In this document: positions 45,577 through 56,893 of the stretch, piece by piece
How the letters are laid out: every line of letters starts with the position of its first letter
Position numbering within the stretch: position 1 is the stretch's first letter
Origin: Diphasiastrum complanatum
Taxonomy: Eukaryota > Streptophyta > Lycopodiopsida > Lycopodiales > Lycopodiaceae
Assembly (NCBI GenBank): GCA_029204225.1
Contig: CM055106.1
Coordinates: forward strand, 35,314,361-35,378,360
Direction of reading: 5' to 3'
DNA length: 64,000 nucleotides
Notes under the pieces: model-generated
Seen by the model: only the letters and a program-made list of their open reading frames with translations
Database searches by the model: none
Told to the model about the DNA's origin: nothing
Position numbers and translations under genes: made by a program

Positions 45577-46824
45577 ATCTGATCATCATATTTTCAAATG
45601 CGGTAAAGACTTTCATTATTAGCTCATCGATTCCAATTTGAGAATCGACATAGTACTTTAAATTGGCGATTCTGAACTGGCAATTTCTTTCATTTCCTTT
45701 ACTTAGACATTTTGAATATGAACTGCTCACGTCCTTTTGTCTTCATGACCATTAACCTTAGGACATTCCTTGAACTTTAATACAGAATCTTAAAGGTACC
45801 TGGGCATCTTTTATTAATCATGATATAAATAAGATACATTGATCAATTACAACATGGCAAACAATGGCCATTAACAACTATGGATATTTTTGTCCATCAG
45901 AGTCACTTATAAGTATTGCTATTTAACAAACTTACTAAAAATAATAAATTTTAAAAATAGCTCTAATTCTTTTGATATAACAATCATTTGACGACTTGAT
46001 GCATTTGAACCTGCCATAGAAGTTTATAGCTACTCTTTAACATAGTCACATTCGTATATCAGTAAAAAGTGACATAATAGCAGATTTTGCACATATGAGA
46101 TACATCTAGCACATTTTTTTCTAGAAAATCAGCAAAATGATTGTAGTTGCTGAAATTTTAAAATTTTGACCAGAAAAATGCACTACAGGTTTTACTGACA
46201 AACAAGAGAAATAGTGAAAAAGGTGATTTTCTGATAGAAAATAGGCTAAATCTCTTAGATAGAATTCGTGAAAAAAGGATTATCCAATCCGATTTCTCAG
46301 TAGACAATTGATCCCCACTGAAGTCGCTACTACTTATCAGCATTACGCATTAATTCAGACTTTCATTTTAGCCGCTCAAAGATAGCATAGAGTACGTGGC
46401 TTCGATCCGCAACTTATTGTACTCATATACTTTTGTTTCATTTTGAATCAATATATCCTTTATTGTGTTCAGTTTCGTCTCAGAATGTATGCGTTTCTGT
46501 ATTTCTTCGCGACTAATTCGTGAACAATTCGCGACTAATTATTTGTTTGATAATTTTTTATGCTTAATTGTTTGGCTACGTAATCATTGTAGTATTGGCG
46601 ATTTCAAAGTTAGTTACCATAAGTTCAAACGTGATTTCTATCACTATTGTTTTGTTTGAAATTGATACGCGTAGTCATGCATTGGAAACATGAAGATAGT
46701 TTATTCCGCCATGCACGATAGGTTTTCTTTCTAGACACGAATTATTTTCATTCGTTTCTTTTCAAGCTAGACCTATCTTCTACACACCACTTTTCGACAC
46801 AAGGAAGGTCCAATTCTCTACCAA
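45577..46824. other. Intergenic, no gene recognised
   Basis: Only short AT-rich ORFs are present. A doubled GACTAATT/AATTCG segment occurs at about 46505-46540. Confidence 0.4.
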
Positions 46825-47380
46825 ATTAAGTGCTTCAGGAGTGACAATGGTGGTGAGTATATTTCTACCAAGTTTAAAGCCTTTTGTGATGAGCATGGAA
46901 TCAAGAGGGAGTACACAAGCCCAAGGACACCACAACAAAAAGGAGTGGCCGAGAGGAAGAATAGAACCTTATGTGAAGGTGCTAAAGCCATGAGGTTAGG
47001 TGCAAATCTTCCCAAACCATTTTGGGATCAAGCTTTGTTGTGTGCTAATTTTCTATGCAATAGGTGGCCGAGTGTGCAATATTGAATGGAAAAACCCCTT
47101 TTGAGATGTTGTTTGGTAGAAGGCCAAGTGTCAGGCTTTTCAAAATTTTTGGATGTACTTGCTATATCAACATAACCCATGATGATAGGACAAAGCATGA
47201 TCCATCTTCAAGAAAAGGTATATTTGTTGGATATAGTGAGGTGAGCAAAGCTTACAAGGTTTACATGCCTTCTACTAATAAAGTGATCATTGGAAGAGAT
47301 GTCATTTTTTATGAGGAAAATATTCCAAAGGTCTCTTCAAGTGGTGATGATGTGGTTGAGGGCACTAGCATCATGCATGT
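46825..47380 (+). pseudogene. Copia integrase fragment
   Basis: It reads IKCFRSDNGGEYISTKF (the catalytic Asp region), REYTSPRTPQQKGVAERKNR (catalytic Glu), then after a frameshift at about 47065 NGKTPFEMLFGRRPSVRLFK, FGCTCYI, SRKGIFVGYSE and VIIGRDVIFYEE, the conserved copia integrase C-terminus. Gag-protease before and RT after are missing. It runs straight into LTR-like sequence, implying internal deletion or recombination between elements. Confidence 0.85.
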
Positions 47381-47711
47381 ATAAGCCCAATCCAATGAGC
47401 ACAAGTAGCAAGTTGTAATTCCTAGGAACAAGAGACTAGGGGCTTAAAACTCTAAAATGACATTAGAGGCCCTAAGTCAAGTTGCAAGACCAAAATTAGA
47501 ACTCACATGAATCATGTGAGTGCCCTTGTGCTTTCTTAGCACCATTAAATTTAAGTAGTGTTTATTTGAAGGGCTTGGATTAGAATCCTTGCTCCAATGA
47601 AGTGGCCAATCAGAGTGAAGGAGGCTCATCTCTAAAATCTATAAGAGGGAGCCATTTCCTTTGTATTGTATCTTCCATCTTTTTCTTAATAAAACTCTAC
47701 TAGTTTCACTT

Positions 47712-47805
<94 letters not shown>

Positions 47806-47958
47806 GGTTGGGTGTGAATAGCTTTGGGAAGGTGCTCGGGCCTCGAAATCATCTCTCAACCTAGGCATTTTCTCTCTCTTCTCTCTCTTTGTGTGCTAAG
47901 TAGGTGAAGGCAAGGTTGCGCTCCCATCGTCGAACCCCATACTACAACCGACACTACA
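47378..47958 (+). repeat. LTR related to the solo LTR at 34545-35256
   Basis: From TGTATAAGCCC to CGACACTACA it matches the solo LTR in reverse orientation, including AACAAGAGACTAGGGGCTTA and CTCAACCTAGGC. The solo copy continues further at the U3 end, so this one is 5'-truncated. It contains the expanded CT tract. Confidence 0.75.
47716..47804. repeat. (TC)44 microsatellite within an LTR
   Basis: 89 bp of uninterrupted TC. The homologous position in the reverse-oriented solo LTR has only short, interrupted GA runs, so the tract expanded in this copy. Confidence 0.95.
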
Positions 47959-48535
47959 GTGGTGCGATCGCTGTGGAGCCCCAACACTTGCCTTAGCCAG
48001 CATAGACATCACTTTTCTATTCCTTCTCTCAATCTTCTCTCTTCTTTTCCCTTCATTTTTCATCCAAAAAATCGAGTTTTTTAGCTTGTTAGTGGTAGTA
48101 AGTGTGGATTAGAGTTAGTGAGGGGTGAATTAGTGTTAGAACTATAGATTAGAACAACCCTTGCTTAAAAGAAAAAAAAAAAAAAACAAAAAACATGAAA
48201 AATCTGTTTTTGGCAAAAAAATAGGCAAGAAAAACTAGAGGCAATAACTTTTTACTGCTCTAAAACTAACCCTCGCCCTTTTGACAGTATCTTTTGGACA
48301 CTGTTCAAAACCTACATAAAAGTCGGCGAAGGTTAATTCCTAGCCATTTTTGAAAAAATCGTAAAATATTGTCAAAAAACACATAAAAATTGTATTTTCT
48401 CTCTATTCCTTGGGAAATAACCCTCGCCCACCTGGATTTAGCTAAACCTGTATCAGACGATGCTACTCTTAGCTCGGCAAAGGTTCTCTCTAGGATATGA
48501 GAGAAAACTGCCAAAAATAACAAAAAAACTCATAA
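47959..48535. other. Non-coding, local duplication
   Basis: A diverged ~120-bp direct repeat: AACCCTCGCCC, TCGGC(G/A)AAGGTT and CATAAAAATTG(T/C)ATTTTCTC occur in the same order at about 48269-48405 and 48419-48552. It may be the 3' untranslated part or LTR of the minus-strand gypsy. Confidence 0.45.
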
Positions 48536-50024
48536 AAATTGCATTTTCTCCTCTTCGGCCTGTTTTTTGTATATCTGATTGTCTTTCTTTAGCATCTCTG
48601 CAGAATTTTGCAGTTGGGCAATTGACTCCTGAGCACTACTGAGTTCATTGCTCAGTTCCACATTGCTACTTTGAAGAGTGGCTCATGCTCGTCTTTCTTT
48701 CTACAAGGAAGCCTGCAGAGTCTGAAGTTGTTGTTTGAGAAGGATGTTCATATTTTCGAAAGCGTTGGACTGCTCCTGCATCTCTTCCAATACTTCAAGT
48801 GTGGCATCCTGTCTTTCTTTTGCTTCTTCCAGCTCTGTCTTTTTCCTACTCAGCTCCGCATTGGCTGCTTCGAACTCCTCATTTCTATAGGCTAGCTGAG
48901 CCTTAGTTTCGCTCAGCTCTGCATCTGTGGGTGAGGTCTGTTCGGACTCTTTCATACTTGGACCCCAGCTTTCTGGATACATTTTTCAAGCTGGCAAGGT
49001 GCTGTATAGCTACCCGAGTATCTGGCAGTAGTTTTCCAAAAACCTGTTGATATAACTCGGCATCGAGGATTGGTTCCTCGACGTCGCTTCCGCTGCCCTG
49101 TTGGTCCTCAATAAGCTGCTTTGCTCCTTGTGGTTCTAGTTCTTGTGGTATTTCAGTCTGATTTTGCTCTTGATCAACAATGTTCTCTGCCTCTTCTTCC
49201 ATGTCCTTATTTCCTTCTGGAATGGTCAATGGTGTATACTAGGATGATGGCGAAGACATCCTCACCGAGCTCCCTTGACTTGATGATGATGTTGTGGTTG
49301 TTGCGGTGGTTGCCTTTGATGTCTGCATTTGGGATTCTGCCTCAATTCATGGCGCTAACCCTGGTAATACTAGTGCAATTCTGATATCCTCCTACATTGT
49401 CAGCACACCTGCATGCATGCATAAAATGCCCATCTGCTGACCCAGTCTGGAGAACTGATTTACTTTTATTAGTTTACAGAATTGCTTAAAAACAATCTGT
49501 TCGAAGGCAATCTGCTCTCCATTTAAGGCTCTCAACAAGTATCCCATATTGGTATTTGAAATTGTGTACTCTTGCTCCGGTAGAAAGATAGAAACAAGAG
49601 TAAATCGAACGAAGCTCTTGAGATTGGGGTCTCTAATGTAAGAGAATTTGTACCCCTGTTTCTCAAGATAAGCTCCTTCTTGAAAAACTCTGCTCTCCGT
49701 AATGAAATCTGGTTTGGTAACTGGCATACTGCCGTCCATAGGCAATCCTAAGACACGACAATAAAACCCCTCTGTGATTATAATCTCTTAATTGTGGATA
49801 GTTGTGGAAATATGTCCTTCCTCTATTTCACCCAAGTTGTGGATCAGCTTATAACAAAGATCAGTAAGAATAACTGATGGATTGAATTGAAGAAGACCTT
49901 CAATTCGCACGCGAACGGCTAGTGGTTGTAAGATTGGTAGCACTGGCTTTGGGTGTGTCTTGAATACGATTGCCATAGTGCTTGCAAATGTAAACGATGG
50001 CAAACAAGAGCTTGATCGCAACAA
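48536..50024 (-). pseudogene. Post-pol ORF with coiled coil
   Basis: One frame continues from about 50024 (ATG at about 49979, MAIVFKTHPKPVLPILQPL) to 48903, broken by a TAA near 49788 and TAGs near 49392 and 49350. A frame change leads to a long heptad-like helix: ETKAQLAYRNEEFEAANAEL, KKTELEEAKERQDATLEVLE, then after two more stops QSSNVELSNELSSAQESIAQ. The middle has GQQMGILCMHAGVL and an acidic EEEAENIVDQEQNQ linker. Total about 480 codons. It lies where env-like third ORFs sit in some plant gypsy lineages such as Athila, but I see no signal peptide, transmembrane or envelope signature. Confidence 0.6.
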
Positions 50025-50257
50025 TTCGCAATTTCAGAGAGCAAGAGTGATGGAAAATAGTAGCGACAACAACTGAAGTGTTTGAGGTTTTAGGCGTATT
50101 GATAATATTTCGACGGATTGGACTACTATTAAATGGAAGCGTGTCCTTTGTTTTGAAGGTACATACTAAATAATAAAGTGTCTAGTCCAAAAAACAAAAA
50201 TAAATAAATAAACAAAATGCATGAATGCTTCACTTGGTAAGCTTATTTCTTTCTTCG

Positions 50258-51031
50258 TTAAAATGCAAAAAATGCGAAGGTGTCAGAAGGTAAAATCCCG
50301 AAAAATGCAAAGGTCAGTGTCGGAATTTCCGTAATCTTTTTAGCAGTTCTATATGCCCATAAGACAAATGGTAACTTCTGATCCCAATTAGAAGAATGTG
50401 TTTTCGTTACTTTATTCAAAATTTTATATAGAATTCCATTTGTCCGCTCCGTAAGCCCATTTGCTTTTGGATTATATGGAGTGGTTTGGCAATGTGTAAT
50501 AGAAAAATATGACAACATGGCTTCAATGGTCTGATTAAGGAAATGGGTTCCCCTATCGCTAACGAGTTCTAAGGGACAACCATATCGCGTGATAATGTTT
50601 TGGAATAAAAACTTTGCTACAGTCTTAGTATAGTTCTTAATTGTGGCTTCAGCCTCTACCATCTTGGTAGCATAGTCCGTGACAATGAGTATGTAACAAC
50701 AACGAGTTTTACGCGTGGTTGGTTTGATAGGTCCTACAAAATCTATCCCCCACTTCTCAAAAGGTGCTAAGGGGATAATTGGAGTAAGTGGCCAATGTGT
50801 TACAAAGCTGGGTTTCTCCACCCTATGGCATGCATCACATTTTTTGATGAAAATTTTAACATCTCTATAGATGGTAGGCCACCAATATTTAGCATTGAAA
50901 ATCTTTTTTGCAGTGTTTTTAAGAGCATAATGACCCCCCGAATCTTTCTCATGTAATGCACTTATTACAGCGGTCGTCTCGGTTGGTTCTAAACATCGGC
51001 GGAGACTATCGTCAACTCCTAATTTATACAA
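50258..51031 (-). pseudogene. Gypsy integrase
   Basis: The HHCC zinc-binding part is complete: HEKDSGGHYALKN, NAKYWWPTIYRDV, CDACHRVEKP. The core has WGIDFVGPI, LIVTDYATKMVEAEA (Asp), ELVSDRGTHFLN (Asp) and NPKANGLTERTN (Glu). The ORF ends early within the C-terminal part (after WAYRTAKK), so the DNA-binding end is lost or replaced. Confidence 0.9.
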
Positions 51032-51118
51032 TATACTATTTACAATCGTGTAAGGTCCTAGCTTAGAAAGAAAAACAGTTTTTTGTTGTTTATTAAAATG
51101 TTTAGGATATATCTGGTC

Positions 51119-51646
51119 CTATAAAAAATTAATAATGTCCCTATAAATTGATGTTTCCGATTGAATACTCATTATATCTTCATCTAGAAATTCATCAAAA
51201 ATAGGTTCTAATTGGTTTTTTATTTGGAGGCGGGATATGTAATCAGCATTTTGATGATCCTTGCTTCTTCTTAATTCTACTTCAAAATTAAACTCATCTA
51301 ATAATAATACCCATCTAGCTATTCCACCCGAAAGATAAGGTTTATTCACTAAATGTTTTAATGCATAGTGATCTACATGAAAAACAAAAGGGTATCCTAA
51401 AAGGTAATGTCTAAATTTCTTTACTGAATAAATCATCCCTAATGCTTCTCGCTCTGTAGCGGAATAATTCTTTTCTGATGCAGCAAGATGCCTTCCCGCA
51501 TAGTAAATTGGATAATCTATATTTTGGTCATCTTTCTGACTAAGAACCACACCTATCGCAAACGATGATGTGTCTACATATACAGGGAACTTTTTAGCCC
51601 AATTTGGAGGTCTAACCCCAGTGGCTTCTGCCAATGACTGTTTCAA
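51119..51646 (-). CDS. Gypsy RNase H region
   Basis: It shows VYVDTSSFAIGVVLSQKDDQ, YPIYYAGRHLAASEKNYSAT, EREALGMIYSVKKFRHYLLG and FHVDHYALKHLV, the standard gypsy RNase H motifs, then ELRRSKDHQNADYISR (tether). It degrades the RNA strand during reverse transcription. It follows directly from RT after one stop. Confidence 0.85.
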   Translation of the reverse strand: MKQSLAEATGVRPPNWAKKFPVYVDTSSFAIGVVLSQKDDQNIDYPIYYAGRHLAASEKNYSATEREALGMIYSVKKFRHYLLGYPFVFHVDHYALKHLVNKPYLSGGIARWVLLLDEFNFEVELRRSKDHQNADYISRLQIKNQLEPIFDEFLDEDIMSIQSETSIYRDIINFL

Positions 51647-52686
51647 TTAATCAAAAGCTTTCTGATGGTCTTGTGTCCAATGGTACTCAACAGATTTTTT
51701 TAATAAACTTGTTAAAGGAGTTACTATTATAGCATAATCTTTAATTATCCTTCGATAGTAACCTACATGACCTAGAAAACCTCTAAGCTCTCTTAAATTG
51801 GTTGGTTCTAATAATTCTACATCATTTTTATTTTTTCGATGTCGGCTTGTATACCATCCTTCGAAATTTTATGTCCTAAAAGGATTCCTTCCCTCATCCC
51901 AAAGTAACAATTAGCTGGATGCAATTTAAGAGATGTCTCTTGACATCTTCTCAATGTTTTCTCTAATGCATCTAAATGGTTTTTAGTTGATGAATAGACA
52001 CAAAAGTTATCCATAAAAATTTCTAAAAACTTTCTTAAAAAAGTTTGAAAAATATTCGTCATCATACGTTGGAATGTGGCAGGTGCATTACAAAGACCAA
52101 AGGGCATTTGCATATATGCGTACGTCCCCCAATCAGTGGTGAAAGTTGTTTTGGATCTATCTTCCTCTTTTATAAAAACTTGGTTATAACCTGAGAATCC
52201 ATCTAAAAAACCATAACGTTCATGACCAGCTACTTGGTCAAGAATGGTATCTGTATACGACAGAGGATGATAATCCTTTGTTGTAGCAGCATTTAGTTTC
52301 TTAAAATCCTGACAAACTCTAATCTTGTCCGACTTCTTCTTAGGTACTATAACTATTGGTGATACCCACTCACTGCTTAGAACATGATATACAATACCCG
52401 CTCTAAGACATCTATCTAATTCGTCTTTTACTAATAAGGAGTACTTTGGATTCAATCTATATTGACGTTGTCTAACAAGTATTATTCCCTGAATGAGATC
52501 TATTCTATGTTCGCCCCATTTAACTGGTATTCCTATTAAATCATCCATCGACCAAACAAACACATTTTGGTATTTCTGAAGAAGCAATATATACTCTTCA
52601 CGTTCTTGGTCTGATTGGTGTTTATATAGATTCAAAGTCTTACCTTTATTAATTTCTATTTCTACATAATCTGTTTTATCTACCAT
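51647..52686 (-). pseudogene. Gypsy reverse transcriptase, catalytic motif FMDN
   Basis: The ORF 52686-51817 covers most of RT: LIQGIILVRQRQYRLNPKYS, VSPIVIVPKKKSDKIRVCQD, YGFLDGFSGYNQVFI, MQMPFGLCNAPATFQRMM. The catalytic box reads IFMDNFCVY where YMDDF is usual, so the second Asp is Asn. LLGHKISKDGIQ follows. The thumb continues to 51647 with LRELRGFLGHVGYYRRII after a frameshift at about 51830. The Asp-to-Asn change should abolish polymerase activity. Confidence 0.9.
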
Positions 52687-52695
52687 TCCCTCAAG

Positions 52696-53160
52696 TCAAA
52701 CTTGCTCTGGTTCCACCCAGAACTTCTCTTGATCAGATGTTATCGGTATTTCTTCTTCTTCATTTATCTCATAGCATTCTATGAAATTGATCCATGATTC
52801 AGCAGGTCTAGCTAACTGCTCACCCCATCTCAAAAGGTGACCCCCTATTGGACTGGCTGTGAGAATGCCTGAAAAAAATCTCTGTTTGGTAGACCAATTT
52901 ATAATAGCATCTGCTTGATATAACCATGGTCTTCCAAATAATATCGAATAAGGTGGTGTATCTATTGGGTCTGTGACAAGGAAATTCATAACAAACGTCT
53001 TTGTCTCTATAATTACATTAATACCTCTTAGCTCACCTACCGTTCGCTAAATGGATTTTGTGATAAGTGATAGGTTGTATCTGGTTCTCTAGTCCTAAAT
53101 CTTTAACCATTATTTTTGCTACTAGATTGATACTGGATCCTGAGTCTATTAGTATTCTAT
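52696..53160 (-). pseudogene. Gypsy protease-like domain 2
   Basis: The end of the 54007-53033 ORF carries RILIDSGSSINLVAKI, with an intact DSG site, and IHLANGR. After a short break the ORF 52989-52696 continues with MNFLVTDPIDTPPYSILFGR and PWLYQADAIINWSTKQRF. It repeats the domain layout of the domain just upstream. Confidence 0.75.
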
Positions 53161-54007
53161 CTATAGTCTGATCTATTATGACCGCACTAATCTCTGGAAC
53201 TCCACAATCTCCTCTATCTACATATTGTACTCTATTATTGTATGCAGGTATACTTAGTGTGACTAACCTCTCCCCTTCCTCAGTCCCTACTGACTGAAGC
53301 CCTTCTTCCTCTGAAGTATAGCTCGAGGAAGATGTAGGTGTCTCACCTTCGTACTTATCTTTTTCCCATGATATGGAAATTCTTTTATGACTTTTTCCTG
53401 TCGGTGTCTCCATCTGGTCTCTGAAGGTAATCTCTTTTTTCTTCCAGTGGGTTATAACATTGGCCTGATAGAGCCATGGTCGTTCTAATAACACTTTATA
53501 TGACGATTGTCTCATAGTTTTTAATATTATAAAATCCATAAGAAACTTATGGTCTCCAATATAAACTGTGACCTGAGATAGTTCTCCTATTGGTAATCTT
53601 CTAGTTGCATTGGCTAACCTTAAATGTCTTAAAGTGGGTGCTATTCTATGATGGATGCCAAATTCATATGTCGTTTCTTCAGTCACTATATTTACACTAG
53701 ATTCAAAATCTATGGGTACATTATCTAAGATACAGCCATTAATTACTATCTGAATCTCTGGTTGGCCTTCATTACCATAATTAACTAATCCTAAGTTGAT
53801 TACTGGTAACTCTGCTTTTCTTCTCTTTTTATTTTGCAAGAATTGCTTAATTTCTTTCTTGTAATATTGGTTATCATCTAATAACTGTTTAAAGGTTATA
53901 TTAGGCATTCTAGAGACAAGGTCTTCTACAATATTATAAGAATGGTTTCTAAGTGGTGACAGATCTCTAGGTATCTCGCTACTTATAACTGGATCTGAAA
54001 ATGTCAC
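53161..54007 (-). pseudogene. Gypsy protease-like domain 1, active site lost
   Basis: After a charged start (LLDDNQYYKKEIKQFLQNKK) the domain has NVPIDFESSVNIVTEE, with the Asp kept but the S-G pair changed. It continues with LRHLRLANATRRLPIGEL, FLMDFIILKTMRQSSYKVLL and ERPWLYQANVITHWKKK. A linker follows to the second copy. Gag lies upstream on the same strand. Confidence 0.75.
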
Positions 54008-54349
54008 TTTCTTAACTTGTCTAGTTTTTTCATCTAAAAGCTTCTTAGCTTCTGAACTAATATCAACATCATAATGTTTTCCATTAGAATTATCAAGACT
54101 TAATTCTTTATTACTAGGAATTTTTACTAACTGTTCTACAAACTTCGCTTTTTCTATCGCATTTTTTGCAGTTTTCGCAATTTTTCCCTTAGTTTTCTTC
54201 TTGTCTTTAAGTGTTAAAGAATCTTTACTACTTCTTGTAGTTACTTTATTTATTTATTCCTCTAAATCTGGCCATTGATGCTCTTGATCTAATACTTCAG
54301 ACTTTACTTCTATCCTCTGAACTATCATGTCAGTGTTAGTCTTAGATGG

Positions 54350-55042
54350 TCAAAGGTCATCTTCCCTAGGTGAGTTTACAAACCTTGGTTTAGACCGTGG
54401 TTGTTGTGGCTGAGGACATTCAGTTGTGACATGCGCTTCGCCTTTACAGTTAGCATAGAGCGACACATATCCTGCTGATCTCCTAGGTTCAGGACAATCA
54501 GGCGAATAGTGACCCGGGGCTCCACAATTGTAGCACAAACCCCTTACTCTTGTCGGTGGAGTGGAATTTTGTGCTACGCCCCTTCGCAAAAAAGTGTACT
54601 GTTGACCAGTACATTGTTTCGATATCATAGTTTTTTGGTTAGTAGGAGTTGCAGTATAAGCTACCTCCTCATGATTATTAATCGGACAGAGGAATAGTTC
54701 CTCTTCTAAATAATTAGTCTGTAAACTAGGACCGTTGGTCTTAGAATGACCTTCCTTCCCACAAGCGGTACACCAAACATTGGCGTTAGACTTCGCTTTC
54801 TTTCACTTGGCTTTAACATCAGATATCTGGACTTTCAAGTCACTCATTTCTCTTGTTAACAGCTCAACACTTTTCCTTAATGGATCCATCTTTTGGAATT
54901 TCTCCATTCTTTTCTTTCTATTTGAATTCCTATTTTTGGATTTCCTATAAGAAGATTCTTCTTCTGATGAAGAAGAATAAGATGAATACTCAGAGGATTC
55001 TTCGCCATCCGATGCAAACAGAACAATATCACAATCATCCAC
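54350..55042 (-). pseudogene. Gypsy gag C-terminal part with several zinc knuckles
   Basis: It starts with an acidic Ser-rich run (EYSSYSSSSEEESSY) and a helical segment (LLTREMSDLKVQISDVKAK). After a stop come knuckle-like CTACGKEGHSK (degenerate), CYNCGAPGHYSPDC (complete CCHC) and a partial CKGEAHVTTEC. These bind the element's RNA. The capsid-like N-terminal part was not found. Confidence 0.75.
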
Positions 55043-55080
55043 AGATCATACAGAGTGTGTTCGCACATATGATAAGAAGT

Positions 55081-55418
55081 AATTTTGTGAAAGATAGCAG
55101 AAAGAAAAGAATGCTCAAGCTATAGGAACTTGCTCTTCTCTCTATTGATACTCAGCTCTGCGTAGAAATGTGTCAGTACAATGGCACAAAGTGTCGACCT
55201 TATAAAAATGATCATCGGCCTCAATGTCGTTTACGAACCGTTAAATGTCGGTTCTGGACTTCTATTGCATCTCTATAGAACGTCACAACTTCTACTTATG
55301 ATATGAATTTACAAAGTGCGAAATAGGCCTTTACATGTATTTAGGCACTATAGCACATTTTACGTACATGGAAATTGAGAAGTTTTACAATATATGACAT
55401 AACTCGGATAATGTGAAA
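55081..55418. other. Junction between gypsy and copia, no gene
   Basis: About 340 bp without coding sense. It may include the gypsy 5' untranslated part or LTR. It contains a TTATAAAAATG sequence near 55200. Confidence 0.35.
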
Positions 55419-56249
55419 TCATAAGTCTCCACAATGAATGCATTTAATCTTTGGGTTTAACCAACACTTATCTGTGTGACCTGATCTTTTGCATCTGTTG
55501 CAGATCTTCTTATCACCAAAATTCTTCTGTTGTTTTCCAAATTGTTGCTCATTTGTCTTAGACTCATTCTTTTTAGACGACTCTCTTTTAAACTTAGACT
55601 TCTTAGAAGATTTATCCTTCTGAGTAAATAGAGCATTTTTGGAATCACCATTGTCGTCATAGCATTCACGAGCTTCTACTTCCTCTTTAACTCCGTCTAT
55701 TGCCTTTTGAAGTGTCATTGTCGCATCTTTTGCCAATAAGATTTGAGTTGTGTGGAATAACCTGGGTAGGGCTCAAAGAAAATAACTAAGCTATTTTTTC
55801 TTTGAAATTGCATTTTCTGTGCCGAAATATTGCAAGAAAATAAACAGGTCTTTTATCTTTCGCACCAACGTGTTTAGGTCTTTGTTGTCCCATTGTAGGT
55901 AAGCTAATTGGTCTTCCAAGAACATGATTTGATTACAAGATCGAGTCTCATTCTTGGTTTGCAATTTTTACCATAAATCTTTTGCATTCGAAATTGATGT
56001 AAGATCTAGCATTATATTGTCATGCACTGAAGACGCAATAATTGCTATAGCTTTGTCATTTCTTAAACTCCATTCTTGCAATTATTTGCCAGGAGTAGCT
56101 ACTAGTTTCTCCTCCATTGGTTCTACCCATTGCCATAGACCTTCGCCCTTCAATATGAGTGAAGTCTTTAATTTTCAAATCAAATACTTTGAACCTTCTG
56201 GATCCAAGACCGTAGTGATCTTAGCTTGAATATTGTTGATTGACAACAT
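55419..56249 (-). pseudogene. Copia gag
   Basis: From an ATG at 56249 it reads MLSINNIQAKITTVLDPEGS, YLIWKLKTSLILKGEGLWQW, then DKAIAIIASSVHDNIMLDLT, a copia Gag. After stops, the ORF 55736-55419 carries LAKDATMTLQKAI, a Lys/Ser-rich stretch and knuckles CNRCKRSGHTDKCW and a partial CIHCG. The relic is cut off after the knuckle, where the gypsy region begins. It resembles the Gag at 5763. Confidence 0.8.
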
Positions 56250-56374
56250 CTTCTATTTTCTGAATCACTCCAAATGTGGCTTGTTGATGGATGTATGAAG
56301 AATGCTGAGAGGGGTGCAAAGATACTACTGTATCGACTCTTCTCGTTCTGATATCACTGTATGAGCACTAATTC

Positions 56375-56386
56375 GCTCTGATACTA
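56375..56386 (-). other. Copia primer-binding site (one mismatch)
   Basis: On the minus strand it reads TAGTATCAGAGC, one base off the usual TGGTATCAGAGC. It lies about 125 bp upstream of the gag ATG. Confidence 0.65.
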
Positions 56387-56893
56387 CTATAGAAAACATA
56401 GTAAGTATTCTTTTACAGATAACACGATGAAAGTTTGAATAAATCAAACTAATATCAGTGTCTTCAATCGGGTCTGTATCTGATCTATGTACTAATAGAA
56501 CAATATTTGCTCTAATTGAATATGTGTGCGAAAATAATATGCAAAATTAAGAGACAACTTAAGACAATTTTAGACAAACAGAAGCTATTGATCAAAAATG
56601 AATTTATAATTCTGAATCTGAATCAATATACATATCTTGCTATCTTATCTTCCTATTGTGTCTTTGATTGAATGAGTCTGAGAATCTCTTCAGTTTGAGT
56701 GTGTGAGAGAGTTGGTTACAACGAGTAGTGCACATGTATTTATATTGTTATAGGGTAGGTGTTTTGGCCTTTTATTTATAGGTCTTTTGGCCTTTTATTT
56801 CTATAACAGTAGATCTAACTGTTTATGACGATTGATATTAAATAGACACTCTGTTTCCAGGGTCAAATAATTTTTGTTCGCGAATTGTTCATG
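56387..56893 (-). repeat. Probable copia 5' LTR
   Basis: It lies upstream of the primer-binding site. On the minus strand it would begin TGTCATGAACAATTCGCG (about 56893). The end next to the primer site lacks a clean CA, so both borders are tentative. Confidence 0.45.

Larger units (their letters stand above)
48536..55080 (-). mobile_element. Ty3/gypsy element with extra ORF after pol
   Basis: Minus-strand order: knuckle-rich Gag (55042-54350), two protease-like domains (54007-52696), RT (52686-51650), RNase H (51646-51119), integrase (51031-50258), then an additional coiled-coil ORF (50024-48536). The reading is fairly well preserved, with a modest number of stops. LTR borders were not identified. 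Confidence 0.85.
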
